From assembly GCF_020905335.1 (NCBI RefSeq), contig NZ_JAJJMN010000001.1, forward strand, positions 1,364,001 through 1,428,000: a stretch of DNA of 64,000 bases. Direction: 5' to 3'. The notes beneath the pieces are model-generated. The model was given only the letters and a program-made list of their open reading frames with translations. It did no database searches and was not told the DNA's origin. The DNA is from Flavobacterium lipolyticum (GTDB lineage: Bacteria; Bacteroidota; Bacteroidia; Flavobacteriales; Flavobacteriaceae). Below are positions 9,103 through 17,482 of this stretch, piece by piece (within the stretch, counting starts at the first letter, position 1; each line of letters begins with the position of its first letter). A program made the position numbers and the translations under genes.

Positions 9103-10110
9103 CTAAAGCGCTTCCGCCATAAATTCTTCTGCTTTTTCGACCATGTTGTAACTTCCGCAGAAAAATGGAACTCTTTGGTGCAATTCAGTTGGCTTTATTT
9201 CCATAATTCTTCCAAAACCATCTGTTGCTTTTCCTCCTGCCTGTTCTGCAATAAAAGCCATAGGATTACATTCGTACAACAAACGCAGCTTCCCTTTTGG
9301 TGCTTTTGAACTGGTTGGATAAATATAAATTCCTCCTTTGATCATATTTCGGTGAAAATCAGAAACTAAACTTCCAATATATCTTGAAGTGTAAGGTCTG
9401 TCTTCTTCTTCTCTCTGACAATATTTGATATAATTTTTTACTCCTTGTGGAAAGTGAACATAATTTCCTTCATTGACTGAATAAATATTTCCATTTTGTG
9501 GAAATTTCATATTAGGATGTGAAAGATAGAATGTTCCAATAGCAGGGTTTAAGGTAAATCCGTTTACACCATGACCTGTTGTGTATACCAACATGGTCGA
9601 TGTTCCGTAAATAACATATCCTGCTGCTACCTGATTGACTCCCGGTTGTAAAAAATCCTCGCTTGTAACCGGAGTTCCGATAGGTGTAATTCTTCTGAAA
9701 ACCGAAAAAATGGTTCCCACTGATACATTCACATCGATATTCGAAGATCCGTCTAGCGGATCCATTAAGATCACGTACTTATTATTATGACTGTTGTCGC
9801 TCCCCTGAACAGTAATAAAATCGTCGTTTTCTTCTGAAGCAATACCACAGACAATCTCACGGTTAATTAACGTCTGAATAAATACTTCGTTTGCATATAC
9901 ATCTAATTTTTGCTGGTCTTCACCCTGGATATTCTGCTCGCCTGCAGCGCCAATGATATCCACCAATCCAGCTTTGTTTACTTTATAGTTTACGACCTTG
10001 GCCGCCAAACGTATAGAATTGATAATTCGGGAAAGCTCCCCCGACGAATATTGAAATGCTTTTTGGTTCTCAATAATAAACTCTCCCAGTGTTTTATTGC
10101 GTTCTTCCAT
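9103..10110 (-). CDS. fbp: Class I fructose-1,6-bisphosphatase
   Basis: A 335-residue gluconeogenic enzyme that hydrolyses fructose-1,6-bisphosphate to fructose-6-phosphate. The metal-binding signature DPLDGSSN lies at 117-124 and the glutamates of ASEEND at 93-94 complete the site. [21 protein letters not shown] near the C-terminus is the substrate-binding end. Length agrees with the family. It is alone on its strand. GATATTTG on the minus strand near 10143-10150 is a near match to the -7 element upstream. Confidence 0.97.
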   Translation of the reverse strand: MEERNKTLGEFIIENQKAFQYSSGELSRIINSIRLAAKVVNYKVNKAGLVDIIGAAGEQNIQGEDQQKLDVYANEVFIQTLINREIVCGIASEENDDFITVQGSDNSHNNKYVILMDPLDGSSNIDVNVSVGTIFSVFRRITPIGTPVTSEDFLQPGVNQVAAGYVIYGTSTMLVYTTGHGVNGFTLNPAIGTFYLSHPNMKFPQNGNIYSVNEGNYVHFPQGVKNYIKYCQREEEDRPYTSRYIGSLVSDFHRNMIKGGIYIYPTSSKAPKGKLRLLYECNPMAFIAEQAGGKATDGFGRIMEIKPTELHQRVPFFCGSYNMVEKAEEFMAEAL

Positions 10111-10202
10111 TACTAAATCGTTGTAATTTTGTTTTTAAGTCACAAATATCGTTTTTTTTGTGAGAATGGTTTAAAAATTATTTCGTTAGTTTGCCACTAT
10201 TG

Positions 10203-10210
10203 TATATTTG
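10203..10210 (+). promoter_or_regulatory. -7 promoter element of the GNAT gene
   Basis: TATATTTG matches TAnnTTTG exactly, 71 bp upstream of the ATG at 10282, giving a leader of roughly 65 bases. Confidence 0.55.
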
Positions 10211-10281
10211 CTAAATAAAGCCCTAAAGTACTGAGCAAAAGAATACTTTTTTAGCCAATAAACGCTTAATAATAAGAATAT

Positions 10282-10770
10282 ATGAATATTAGAAAAGGGA
10301 ATCCTGAAGACATGAAATCGGTTCTGGGATTAATACAGGAGTTGGCAATATTCGAAAAAGAACCAAATGCTGTAGTCATTACAGAAGCAGATTTAATACG
10401 TGACGGTTTTGGTGAAAAACCACTGTTTCATGTGTTTGTTGCTGAAATTGATACTGACGAAAATCATAAAGAAATTGTTGGAATCGCGTTCTACTATTAC
10501 CGATACTCCACCTGGAAAGGAAAAACAATACATCTTGAAGATTTGGTCGTTAAAGAGAAGATGAGAGGTACAGGTCTAGGATCTGCACTTTATGCCGAAA
10601 TCATAAAACAGGGAAAGCGGGATAATGTTCTCCGAATCGATTGGAATGTTTTGGACTGGAATACTCCTGCTGTAAAATTCTACGAGAATTCGGGTGCAAA
10701 AATCCTTGAAGACTGGAGAGTTGTTCAAATGGACGAAACGGGAATTAATTCGTTTTTAGAAAAATTATAA
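10282..10770 (+). CDS. GNAT family N-acetyltransferase, diamine-acetyltransferase-like
   Basis: A 162-residue acetyl-CoA-dependent N-acetyltransferase. The acetyl-CoA loop is VVKEKMRGTGLGSALYAEI (about 94-112), matching R/Q-x-x-G-x-G/A. The N-terminus IRKGNPEDMKSVLGLIQELAIFEKEP and the segment WNVLDWNTPAVKFYENSGA resemble the SSAT (spermidine/thialysine) subgroup, so an amine or lysine-analogue substrate is likely but unproven. It precedes aspartate kinase by 117 bp on the same strand, and they may share a transcript. Confidence 0.85.
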   Translation: MNIRKGNPEDMKSVLGLIQELAIFEKEPNAVVITEADLIRDGFGEKPLFHVFVAEIDTDENHKEIVGIAFYYYRYSTWKGKTIHLEDLVVKEKMRGTGLGSALYAEIIKQGKRDNVLRIDWNVLDWNTPAVKFYENSGAKILEDWRVVQMDETGINSFLEKL

Positions 10771-10887
10771 AAAACAATATTTTGCCACGAATTTTACCAA
10801 TTAGTATAGATTCATGGCAGAAAAAATAATAACATGTACAAGATTTCATCCGGTCTGAAATCTGAAATAAAAAATCTAAAATTAAAA

Positions 10888-12147
10888 ATGAGAGTATTTA
10901 AATTTGGTGGAGCATCGGTTAAAGATGCCGAAGGAATTAAAAACGTATACGACGTTTTACAAAAAGTAGGTTATGAAGATGTGATTTTAGTAGTTTCCGC
11001 AATGGGAAAAACGACAAATGCTCTTGAAGTAGTAATCAAAAATTATTTTGATAAATCATCCGAACTGAGTTCATCAGTACAGGAAATAAAGAAATACCAC
11101 AATCAAATTCTACTGGATTTGTTTGAGAACGAAGAACATGCTGTTTTTACTGCTGTAAAAGCATTATTCTCTGAATTGGAATATTTCCTGGCGCACAATA
11201 AATCTCCAAACTATAATTTTGTTTACGATCAGATTGTGAGCTTCGGAGAATTGATATCAACGACTATCTTAAGTCATTTTATGAATTTTATGGGCATTCA
11301 AACACAATGGCTTGATGTTCGAAATTTCATCAAAACCAATGCCAACTACCGCGATGCAGAAGTAGATTGGGAGGTTACCCAACAAAATATCAGTAAAAAT
11401 GTTCCTCGTAAGGTTTTAAACATTACTCAGGGATTCTTAGGCGCCGATGAGAATAACTTTACTACTACTTTAGGCCGTGAGGGTTCTGACTATACTGCCG
11501 GAATTTTTGCCTACTGCCTGAATGCAGAAAGTGTTACAATTTGGAAAGACGTTCCGGGAGTTATGAATGCCGATCCGCGTTATTTTGAAAATGCGAGTTT
11601 ATTAAACCAGATTTCTTATCGTGAAGCGATCGAGCTGGCTTTCTACGGAGCTACTGTAATTCACCCAAAAACATTGCAGCCTTTACAGAAAAAGGAAATT
11701 CCGCTGTACGTAAAATCTTTTGTTAATCCGCTTTTAAAAGGAACCTGTGTTTCTAAAGGTGTCGATTTGGAGCCGCAATATCCTTGCTTTATCGTAAAAA
11801 GAGAGCAGCTTTTAATTTCTCTATCTTCGATTGATTTTTCTTTTATTATGGAAGAGAACATCAGCGAGATTTTTGCTTTGTTTCACCAATTCAAAATAAA
11901 AGTAAATCTGATTCAGAATTCTGCCATTAGTTTTTCGGTTTGTGTAGAAGATAAATTTGGGAATTTTAATGAGTTGAATGCCATTCTTTCGAAAAAGTTC
12001 AAAGTAGAATTTAGCGAGAATGTGACTTTATACACGATTCGCCATTTTACAGAACAAGCGGCACAAACGGTAGAGGAAAACAAAACCGTTTTACTGAAAC
12101 AAGTGAGCCGCGAGACCATGCAAATTGTTACTAAAGAGATCAACTAA
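10888..12147 (+). CDS. Aspartate kinase (monofunctional)
   Basis: A 419-residue enzyme making beta-aspartyl phosphate, the first step to lysine, threonine and methionine. The N-terminal MRVFKFGGASVKDAEG carries the K-F-G-G ATP-binding motif, and TTLGREGSDYTAG (about 194-206) is the substrate-binding signature. A regulatory C-terminal region of ACT type follows from about 300. An in-frame ATG at 10834 would add 18 residues (MYKISSGLKSEIKNLKLK) encoded by a CTGAAAT/CTAAAAT word repeat. I prefer 10888, where the conserved kinase fold begins. Confidence 0.93.
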   Translation: MRVFKFGGASVKDAEGIKNVYDVLQKVGYEDVILVVSAMGKTTNALEVVIKNYFDKSSELSSSVQEIKKYHNQILLDLFENEEHAVFTAVKALFSELEYFLAHNKSPNYNFVYDQIVSFGELISTTILSHFMNFMGIQTQWLDVRNFIKTNANYRDAEVDWEVTQQNISKNVPRKVLNITQGFLGADENNFTTTLGREGSDYTAGIFAYCLNAESVTIWKDVPGVMNADPRYFENASLLNQISYREAIELAFYGATVIHPKTLQPLQKKEIPLYVKSFVNPLLKGTCVSKGVDLEPQYPCFIVKREQLLISLSSIDFSFIMEENISEIFALFHQFKIKVNLIQNSAISFSVCVEDKFGNFNELNAILSKKFKVEFSENVTLYTIRHFTEQAAQTVEENKTVLLKQVSRETMQIVTKEIN

Positions 12148-12183
12148 ATCTGTATTACACGTTAATTATATAATTCCTATACT

Positions 12184-12216
12184 AAAAAAGCTTCACCCCT
12201 AAAGTGAAGCTTTTTT
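12184..12216. terminator. Bidirectional intrinsic terminator
   Basis: The 13-bp arms AAAAAAGCTTCAC and GTGAAGCTTTTTT flank a 7-base loop and end in T runs on both strands. It serves the aspartate kinase gene and the convergent XRE regulator, whose stop codon overlaps its end. Confidence 0.85.
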
Positions 12217-12573
12217 TTAGTCCTGTCCTTTATTCAAATGCTCAATTATACTTTTAAGATCTTCAATCTCTAATTCGTATTTCCTAATAATCTTTCGATA
12301 AATACCAAGCATAGAATAATCTATCAATTGATCAATATTCAACAAACTCTCATAAGTTTTAACCCCTATCTCTTCTCTAACCAATTCTTCCGGTGCTATT
12401 TCAAAAACCTCGCAAATCCTTTTAAAATGAACTGCCCAGGAAGTACTTTCTCCACGTTCCATTCTTGCATAAGCCGATGGTGATATATGAAGACTGTCTG
12501 CTACTTCTTCTTGTGACATATTTTTCGCTTTACGCAGCATCTTTAATTTTTCCCCTACAGTCTTATTCATCAT
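12217..12573 (-). CDS. XRE-family transcriptional regulator (first of two paralogues)
   Basis: A 118-residue DNA-binding protein. The N-terminal HTH (about 6-62) reads KMLRKAKNMSQEEVADSLHISPSAYARMERGES, a canonical XRE/Cro fold. A C-terminal helix, about 85-116 with heptad-like leucines and isoleucines, probably dimerises. It is closely similar to the regulator at 21423-21755, and the two bracket the accessory island. The divergent neighbour is a decayed lipoprotein gene at 12723, so it may once have controlled that gene or may still control the island. Targets are unknown. Confidence 0.9.
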   Translation of the reverse strand: MMNKTVGEKLKMLRKAKNMSQEEVADSLHISPSAYARMERGESTSWAVHFKRICEVFEIAPEELVREEIGVKTYESLLNIDQLIDYSMLGIYRKIIRKYELEIEDLKSIIEHLNKGQD

Positions 12574-12722
12574 TAATACTTTTCTTGCGTATAAATATAA
12601 GAATTACTTTACAATTATTTAAAAACAGATTTTAAATAACCGATTTTCGGCTGACAATTTCCCCGAAAGCAGTTTAACTTTAATATAAAGAAAAAAACAC
12701 ATTAAAATATAACTACTTCACT

Positions 12723-12935
12723 ATGAGAAACGAAATCCATATCAAATCATTTGCAAAGCCGTTCTTGATCTCATCTCTCCTTTTTTTATCCTGTACAAAA
12801 GATGAAATAATTAACTAGGACGGAGAAATTTCACAAGAATTTAAAAAAATCACTAAAAACAAAGACAGCGTGTCTAAACAAGTCTTGAAATTCTAGACAG
12901 CCAAAAACGTCAAGTACGAAATAAAAGGACGTTAA
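12723..12935 (+). pseudogene. Decayed lipoprotein gene with in-frame stop codons
   Basis: ATG 12723 opens a frame coding a complete lipoprotein signal peptide, ending in ISSLLFLSC with a lipobox-type cysteine, followed by TKDEIIN and then TAG (12816-12818). The same frame continues as sensible hydrophilic protein (DGEISQEFKKITKNKDSVSK), meets a second TAG at 12894-12896, and ends at TAA 12933-12935. Further in-frame stops follow at about 12973. An intact signal peptide with clustered nonsense codons is best read as a recently decaying gene. The family of the original protein is not recognised. Readthrough is unlikely, because the peptide gene at 13295 also ends with TAG. Confidence 0.6.
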
Positions 12936-13294
12936 AAAATTTGACTATAATAGTACAAAGTAATGACATATAATTAAGAGAAAACAAAAGAACAGTACAC
13001 AAACCTTTAGAAAAAAATGAGTCTTAAAAAGTTTTGCATAAATAGCCCATAATAGAAGACGACATATGAACTATCAGTCATCAAAACATCAAAAACAATG
13101 GTAAAATTACCTGTTGCAAAATAGTATTCAATAGAATTTAAATAAGCACTTATAATTTTCAGGTCTTTTTTTCTGAATCAACATATTTGGCAGCTACAAA
13201 TTGAGGTTTTTTCTTTTATCAAAAAATTAAAAAAGGAAATAGGATTTTTTTTGTGTGCCGAAATAGACAAAAATTAACAACTAAAACTTTAATT
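12936..13294 (+). other. Degenerate stretch between the decayed lipoprotein gene and the peptide gene
   Basis: This 359 bp holds no open frame of note. The frame of the decayed lipoprotein gene continues with stop codons at intervals of 13 to 25 codons, which suggests that the old gene once extended into it. Just upstream of 13295 the sequence is very A/T-rich. A T-rich block near 13240-13252 is the likely promoter zone for the peptide gene, but no exact TAnnTTTG is present. Confidence 0.4.
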
Positions 13295-13516
13295 ATGAAT
13301 TTTTTAAAAGCAGGATTATTAACGGTTGTATTTGCAACAGTTAGTTCAATAGGTCACAGATCTTCAATTGGAGACGGTATAGAATCTCAGATTTCTGGAA
13401 CGAGAGTATACGAATTAAACTCTTCAAGTAGAAATAAAACAACTAAAACTACCAAAACCACCAAAACTACTAAAACCACTAAAACCACTGGAAAATCCTC
13501 CACAATAGACGAGTAG
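13295..13516 (+). CDS. Small secreted peptide precursor with K-T-T repeats (candidate substrate of the HTTM system)
   Basis: A 73-residue predicted precursor. MNFLKAGLLTVVFATVSS is a signal-peptide-like start (one Lys, then a hydrophobic core at 6-18). A linker (HRSSIGDGIESQISG, RVYELNSSSRN) leads to six K-T-T units at residues 48-65 (13436-13489) and a short tail GKSSTIDE. The 9-base DNA units differ only at third codon positions of Thr, so the protein repeat looks maintained. ATG 13295 was chosen over the in-frame ATG at 13253 because the signal peptide starts there. It heads an operon of DUF5819, HTTM, outer-membrane and membrane genes. That it is their substrate is inference. It has no homologue that I can name. 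Confidence 0.72.
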   Translation: MNFLKAGLLTVVFATVSSIGHRSSIGDGIESQISGTRVYELNSSSRNKTTKTTKTTKTTKTTKTTGKSSTIDE

Positions 13517-13525
13517 TTAAATTCA

Positions 13526-13557
13526 TTTATGAAGCTGGTTTAAATCAGCTTCATAAA
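13526..13557 (+). promoter_or_regulatory. Stem-loop between peptide gene and downstream operon
   Basis: A perfect 12-bp stem (TTTATGAAGCTG and CAGCTTCATAAA) closes an 8-base loop, starting 9 bp after the peptide stop codon. No T run follows, so it is more likely a partial terminator, attenuator or mRNA 3'-protecting hairpin than a full terminator. It could let the peptide mRNA accumulate above that of the processing genes. Confidence 0.65.
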
Positions 13558-13604
13558 TTTAAATAAGTTTAGGAGGTTTGACTTATTCATTTAAACACAT
13601 AATT

Positions 13605-14234
13605 ATGTTAAAGCACACGAAAATATATAGATTGATTATAATATCATTTTTATCATTTCATTTCCTGCTGATTATTTCAACACAATGTTACAATCAGGGT
13701 TGGAGTTTTTTCAATTATGAAATATTAGAGAAAATTGATGATAATTATATTAACCCTTACTTTGAACAAAACTGGTGCATGTTTGCCCCAGAACCTCCAC
13801 AAGGAAACGAATATATTATTCTAAAATTTCATTCTAAAAGTATAAACTCTCCTCTTATAGATATTCATGAACAAATAAAGAATAACAGTTTTAGAAATCC
13901 ATTTTCTTTAGATCAGAGGATCATCAAATACATGAGTGAATGTTATAATGATATTATGATTAATCATACTAGAGGATATACTACCGAAAAACTTCTTCAG
14001 AAATCCAATGGCTTATTGTCAATTTTGAATTATTCAAAAATTGTATTAACAAAGCAAGAAAAATTTTTACATCAAATAGCTCCACATGATAGCATAAAAC
14101 TAAACGTATACCTGATTAATGAACCTTTGAGCCCATTCAGAAAACCGAGTTGTAAAAAAAAACAATATTACTTTGAAATCAAAAATATTAATCTAACTAA
14201 AAATATGATTAACAATGAACGAGCATCTTTTTAA
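13605..14234 (+). CDS. DUF5819-like membrane-anchored protein (SdpA-type partner)
   Basis: A 209-residue protein with one N-terminal membrane segment (about 8-26) and an exported domain. The motif YINPYFEQNWCMFAPEPP at 48-65 matches the N-P-x-F-x-Q-x-W-x-x-F-A-P-x-P signature that I associate with DUF5819. In other bacteria such proteins are encoded beside HTTM proteins, and the pair parallels SdpA-SdpB of Bacillus subtilis, needed to mature the SdpC toxin. ATG 13605 is preferred over a TTG at 13578, which is only one base from an AGGAGG at 13571-13576. The gene overlaps the HTTM gene by 20 bp. It contains four cysteines in total. The family assignment is from memory. Confidence 0.7.
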   Translation: MLKHTKIYRLIIISFLSFHFLLIISTQCYNQGWSFFNYEILEKIDDNYINPYFEQNWCMFAPEPPQGNEYIILKFHSKSINSPLIDIHEQIKNNSFRNPFSLDQRIIKYMSECYNDIMINHTRGYTTEKLLQKSNGLLSILNYSKIVLTKQEKFLHQIAPHDSIKLNVYLINEPLSPFRKPSCKKKQYYFEIKNINLTKNMINNERASF

Positions 14235-15102
14235 TAGAAAAATCGGTATAACAATTTTTAGAACCGTAATGGGTGTTCTTATTTTAAAAGACTTTATGAG
14301 CTTTTACTTTAATAGACGTTTTTTGTTTTCTGACGAAGGAATTGTTTCTTACGAACTTTACTTGGATATTATTAACTACTATAATATAGATTGGCTATAT
14401 ATAGATTTTAATAAATCCGTGATTATCAAAGTGTTTTGTTTTTCCGGTATTATATTAAGCACAAGCTTTATGCTTGGAATTTTAACTCGTATTTCTGCAA
14501 TTTTACTCTTTTTTCTATTATTTATATTTAAAATAAGGGCAATTTATCTACTTGATGGATCAGACAATGTGATTTCAGTAATGATCCCATTCTTTATATT
14601 TATAGATTCTTATAGTTTGATCGATTCCTATGAACGATTCTCACTAAATATAAAAAACAAAGTGCAGCCATATTTGAATATTGCTTCGCACTATTTTGTG
14701 ATCGCTATGATGCTACAAGTATGCATAATCTATTTTTTTGCTTCTATGCATAAATTACAGGGCGAATATTGGAGAGAAGGTTCTGCACTATATTATATTT
14801 TAAACAATGATGATTTTTCGGCTAGTTTCTTAAATAAAATACTGACTGAATCTACACTCCTCATTAAATTTATGACATGGTTTGCCATTGCATTTCAGTT
14901 CTCATTTTCATTCCTGGTTTTATTTAAAAAAACAAAAATGAAAATCTTACTGCTTGGTGTTTTATTCCATACCGGAATATTTATTTTGATGCGTATTGAT
15001 AATTTTTCAATCATGATGTTAGCCTGTTATTCAATATTTTTAACAGACAACGAATATGCCAAATTATTTAAAAAAGTAATACCCATTAAACATGCAAACT
15101 AA
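14215..15102 (+). CDS. HTTM-domain integral membrane protein (SdpB / vitamin-K-carboxylase-like)
   Basis: A 295-residue polytopic membrane protein with about seven to eight helices. The segment FFASMHKLQGEYWREGSALY (about 174-193) is the HTTM hallmark, with K180, W186 and G189 as conserved positions; the domain is related to vitamin-K-dependent gamma-carboxylase and occurs in SdpB. HTTM proteins act on small secreted peptides in the Sdp system, so a peptide-processing role here is plausible. It overlaps both neighbours (20 bp with the DUF5819 gene, 11 bp with the outer-membrane gene), indicating tight translational coupling. Whether it is enzymatic is unknown. Confidence 0.82.
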   Translation: MNEHLFNRKIGITIFRTVMGVLILKDFMSFYFNRRFLFSDEGIVSYELYLDIINYYNIDWLYIDFNKSVIIKVFCFSGIILSTSFMLGILTRISAILLFFLLFIFKIRAIYLLDGSDNVISVMIPFFIFIDSYSLIDSYERFSLNIKNKVQPYLNIASHYFVIAMMLQVCIIYFFASMHKLQGEYWREGSALYYILNNDDFSASFLNKILTESTLLIKFMTWFAIAFQFSFSFLVLFKKTKMKILLLGVLFHTGIFILMRIDNFSIMMLACYSIFLTDNEYAKLFKKVIPIKHAN

Positions 15103-17467
15103 ATTTATACTGCTTTTATCTTTTATGAGTATCTCTTTTATTAGTGCGCAAAATATTTCTTACAATGGTATTATTGTCGAAATAAATAAAGAGAAAAGTA
15201 CTGAATTCACAATCTCACTTATTAACACAAAAAATTCTGCGGTTAAATTTTCTGAAGTAGCTCTAAATAATTCTTTTCATTTTACGAATATACCTATTGG
15301 CAAGTATTATAGATGTCTATCATACGAAAACATAAATCAATGTGACAGTATTTACCTTACAGAAAATATTTTTAACGATACTATAAAAATTTTAAAAGAC
15401 GAGAAGTTAGCTGAAGTAGTAGTTACTTCCAAGAAAAAACTTATCGAAAACAAACAAGGCATATTAACAATAAATGTTCAAAATAGCCCCGTAATGTCAA
15501 GTGGCAATGCATTTGAAATGTTAGCAAAATTACCTGGGATAAGTTTTAATATGTCTTCTGATACATTTCGACTAAAAGGGAAAAGTGGTGTACAAATTCA
15601 GATTGATGACAATACTCTATATCTGACAGAGAGTGAATTGATTCAATATCTTAAAACCATCTCGGCCCAAGATGTAAGCCTGTTAGAAATCAACTCTTTA
15701 CCTTCATCTAAATATGACGCATCTGGTCACGGCGGAATAGTAAATATAAAAACTAAAAAAAACAAAAGAGAAGGTTTTTTTGTTGGAGCTACTATGACAT
15801 CTACTCAAGGACAATATTATAAGCAAGAACAGAATATTAAGTTTCAATTTAACACAAAAAAAAACAAATATTTTGTACAGTATAGTAAAAACAATATAAC
15901 AGATTTTGAGAAAGCAGATACAAAGAGACTATTCGCAAGTAATGAAACCCGACAATATACTTTTGCAAAAATCATATCTAAAACCAATGCGATAAATTCT
16001 CAATTTGAACATCAATTTAAGAAATCAAATTTATTACTGAACTCAACCTTTTCATTTTATGACGAGAATATAATACAAAACACTCATCTAGATTTTTATT
16101 CCAGAAATTCCTATATCGATTCAACATTAATCTCAAAACAAATAAGCCATAATAAATTAAAAGATTACAGTATTGGGGTTAATTATACTTTAAATTACGA
16201 TAAATCTACATTTATTATAAAATCAAATTATTCAAGTTATAAAATACGTAATATATCGGATCTTTCTTCCTATTCTCTTCCATCAAATTTTAATCATGGT
16301 AATCTTTTAAATAAATCGCCTAACAACATTAATTTTATTGTAAATCAATTGGATTATGAACATAAAATAGACTCAAACTCTGTAATTCAGTCTGGAGCGA
16401 AAGCGATATTTCAAAATATTGATAATGAAAATTTATTTTTTGATATAAAAGACACCATTGAAAAAGAGCAATTGAATAAAGAAAAGTCTAATGATTATAG
16501 ATATAAAGAATGGATCTTGGGAGGATATGCTCAATATAAGAAAACAATTAAAAAGATTGATTTTATCCTAGGTTCTAGAGTAGAGTCTAATTTTTCCGAA
16601 GGAATCAATAGTAAAAACAGCTATACGTTAAGTCATAATAAAACTAATTTCTTTCCTTTTTTTAGTATCTCATATAATCATTCGCAAACTAATAATTTTA
16701 ATGTGTCCTATAGCAAAAGAATAACCAGACCTACTTTTAATAATCTAATGCCATTTAATTATTATGTGGATCCAAATACAATACTAGTTGGAAATCCTAA
16801 TTTAAAACCCTCCATTTCACACCAGTTTGAGCTACAATACATACTAAAGCAGAATTATGTTTTTGCAATTGACTATTCCATTAATAAAAATGAAATTTTC
16901 CAAACGCCTCTTCAAAACAATGAGATCTTATCTACAATTTTAACACCACTCAATATTAAAAACGGCAATTCTTTATCTTTTAGCAATAACTCGACATTTG
17001 ATTTATTTAAATGGTGGAATCTAAATTTTAACATTGTTATGTTCTATGATACCATTAAATCTTCAGACGATTTTTTAAGCATTAATTCTTACAACTGGTC
17101 AAACCAATTTACCACTACTAATTTATTTACTTTTCCTAACAACTTTAATCTAGAAATAGTAAACGAATACATTTCTCCTTTTATTCAAGGCCCCTACAAA
17201 ACAAATTATCTGTTTTCTTTAAATTCAAGTATAAGTAAAACCTTTTTAAGTAAAAGACTTAAGGCCTCTATTACTGCAAATGATATTTTAGGAACATATA
17301 AACTTAAAAGTACTTCAATAATTCTGGATCAATACTCATTTATTTTTCAAAAATTTGACACGAAATGGATTAGGTTCAGTATAACGTATAAACTTACAAA
17401 GGGAATAAAAAAACAGATAATTGAGGCAGATAGCATCAATGAAGAAATCAAATCCAGGACAAAATAA
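15092..17467 (+). CDS. Plug-barrel outer-membrane protein of the peptide operon
   Basis: A 791-residue outer-membrane protein. A signal peptide ends at ISAQ (about 20), an N-terminal beta-sandwich-like region follows, then a TonB-plug-like domain (about 115-225: LAEVVVTSKKK, PGISFNMSSDTF, LPSSKYDASGHGGIVNIKTKK), then a beta-barrel of the outer-membrane beta-barrel family type. The SSKYDA-G-G-x-V-N-I-x-T signature is shared with the barrel at 17994-20165. It overlaps the HTTM gene by 11 bp. Given its operon, an outer-membrane route for the peptide is a reasonable guess. The gene is very A/T-rich compared with flanking housekeeping genes, consistent with transfer. Confidence 0.85.
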   Translation: MQTKFILLLSFMSISFISAQNISYNGIIVEINKEKSTEFTISLINTKNSAVKFSEVALNNSFHFTNIPIGKYYRCLSYENINQCDSIYLTENIFNDTIKILKDEKLAEVVVTSKKKLIENKQGILTINVQNSPVMSSGNAFEMLAKLPGISFNMSSDTFRLKGKSGVQIQIDDNTLYLTESELIQYLKTISAQDVSLLEINSLPSSKYDASGHGGIVNIKTKKNKREGFFVGATMTSTQGQYYKQEQNIKFQFNTKKNKYFVQYSKNNITDFEKADTKRLFASNETRQYTFAKIISKTNAINSQFEHQFKKSNLLLNSTFSFYDENIIQNTHLDFYSRNSYIDSTLISKQISHNKLKDYSIGVNYTLNYDKSTFIIKSNYSSYKIRNISDLSSYSLPSNFNHGNLLNKSPNNINFIVNQLDYEHKIDSNSVIQSGAKAIFQNIDNENLFFDIKDTIEKEQLNKEKSNDYRYKEWILGGYAQYKKTIKKIDFILGSRVESNFSEGINSKNSYTLSHNKTNFFPFFSISYNHSQTNNFNVSYSKRITRPTFNNLMPFNYYVDPNTILVGNPNLKPSISHQFELQYILKQNYVFAIDYSINKNEIFQTPLQNNEILSTILTPLNIKNGNSLSFSNNSTFDLFKWWNLNFNIVMFYDTIKSSDDFLSINSYNWSNQFTTTNLFTFPNNFNLEIVNEYISPFIQGPYKTNYLFSLNSSISKTFLSKRLKASITANDILGTYKLKSTSIILDQYSFIFQKFDTKWIRFSITYKLTKGIKKQIIEADSINEEIKSRTK

Positions 17468-17482
17468 AATTAATCGTATTTT

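Noticed and set aside
12723..12935. Amber codon reassignment or readthrough
   Set aside because: The neighbouring peptide gene stops with TAG and further stops of other types follow in the old frame, so decay explains the data better.
13253..13294. Upstream start for the peptide gene (MCRNRQKLTTKTLI extension)
   Set aside because: The signal peptide begins at ATG 13295, and the extension would place 14 polar residues before it.
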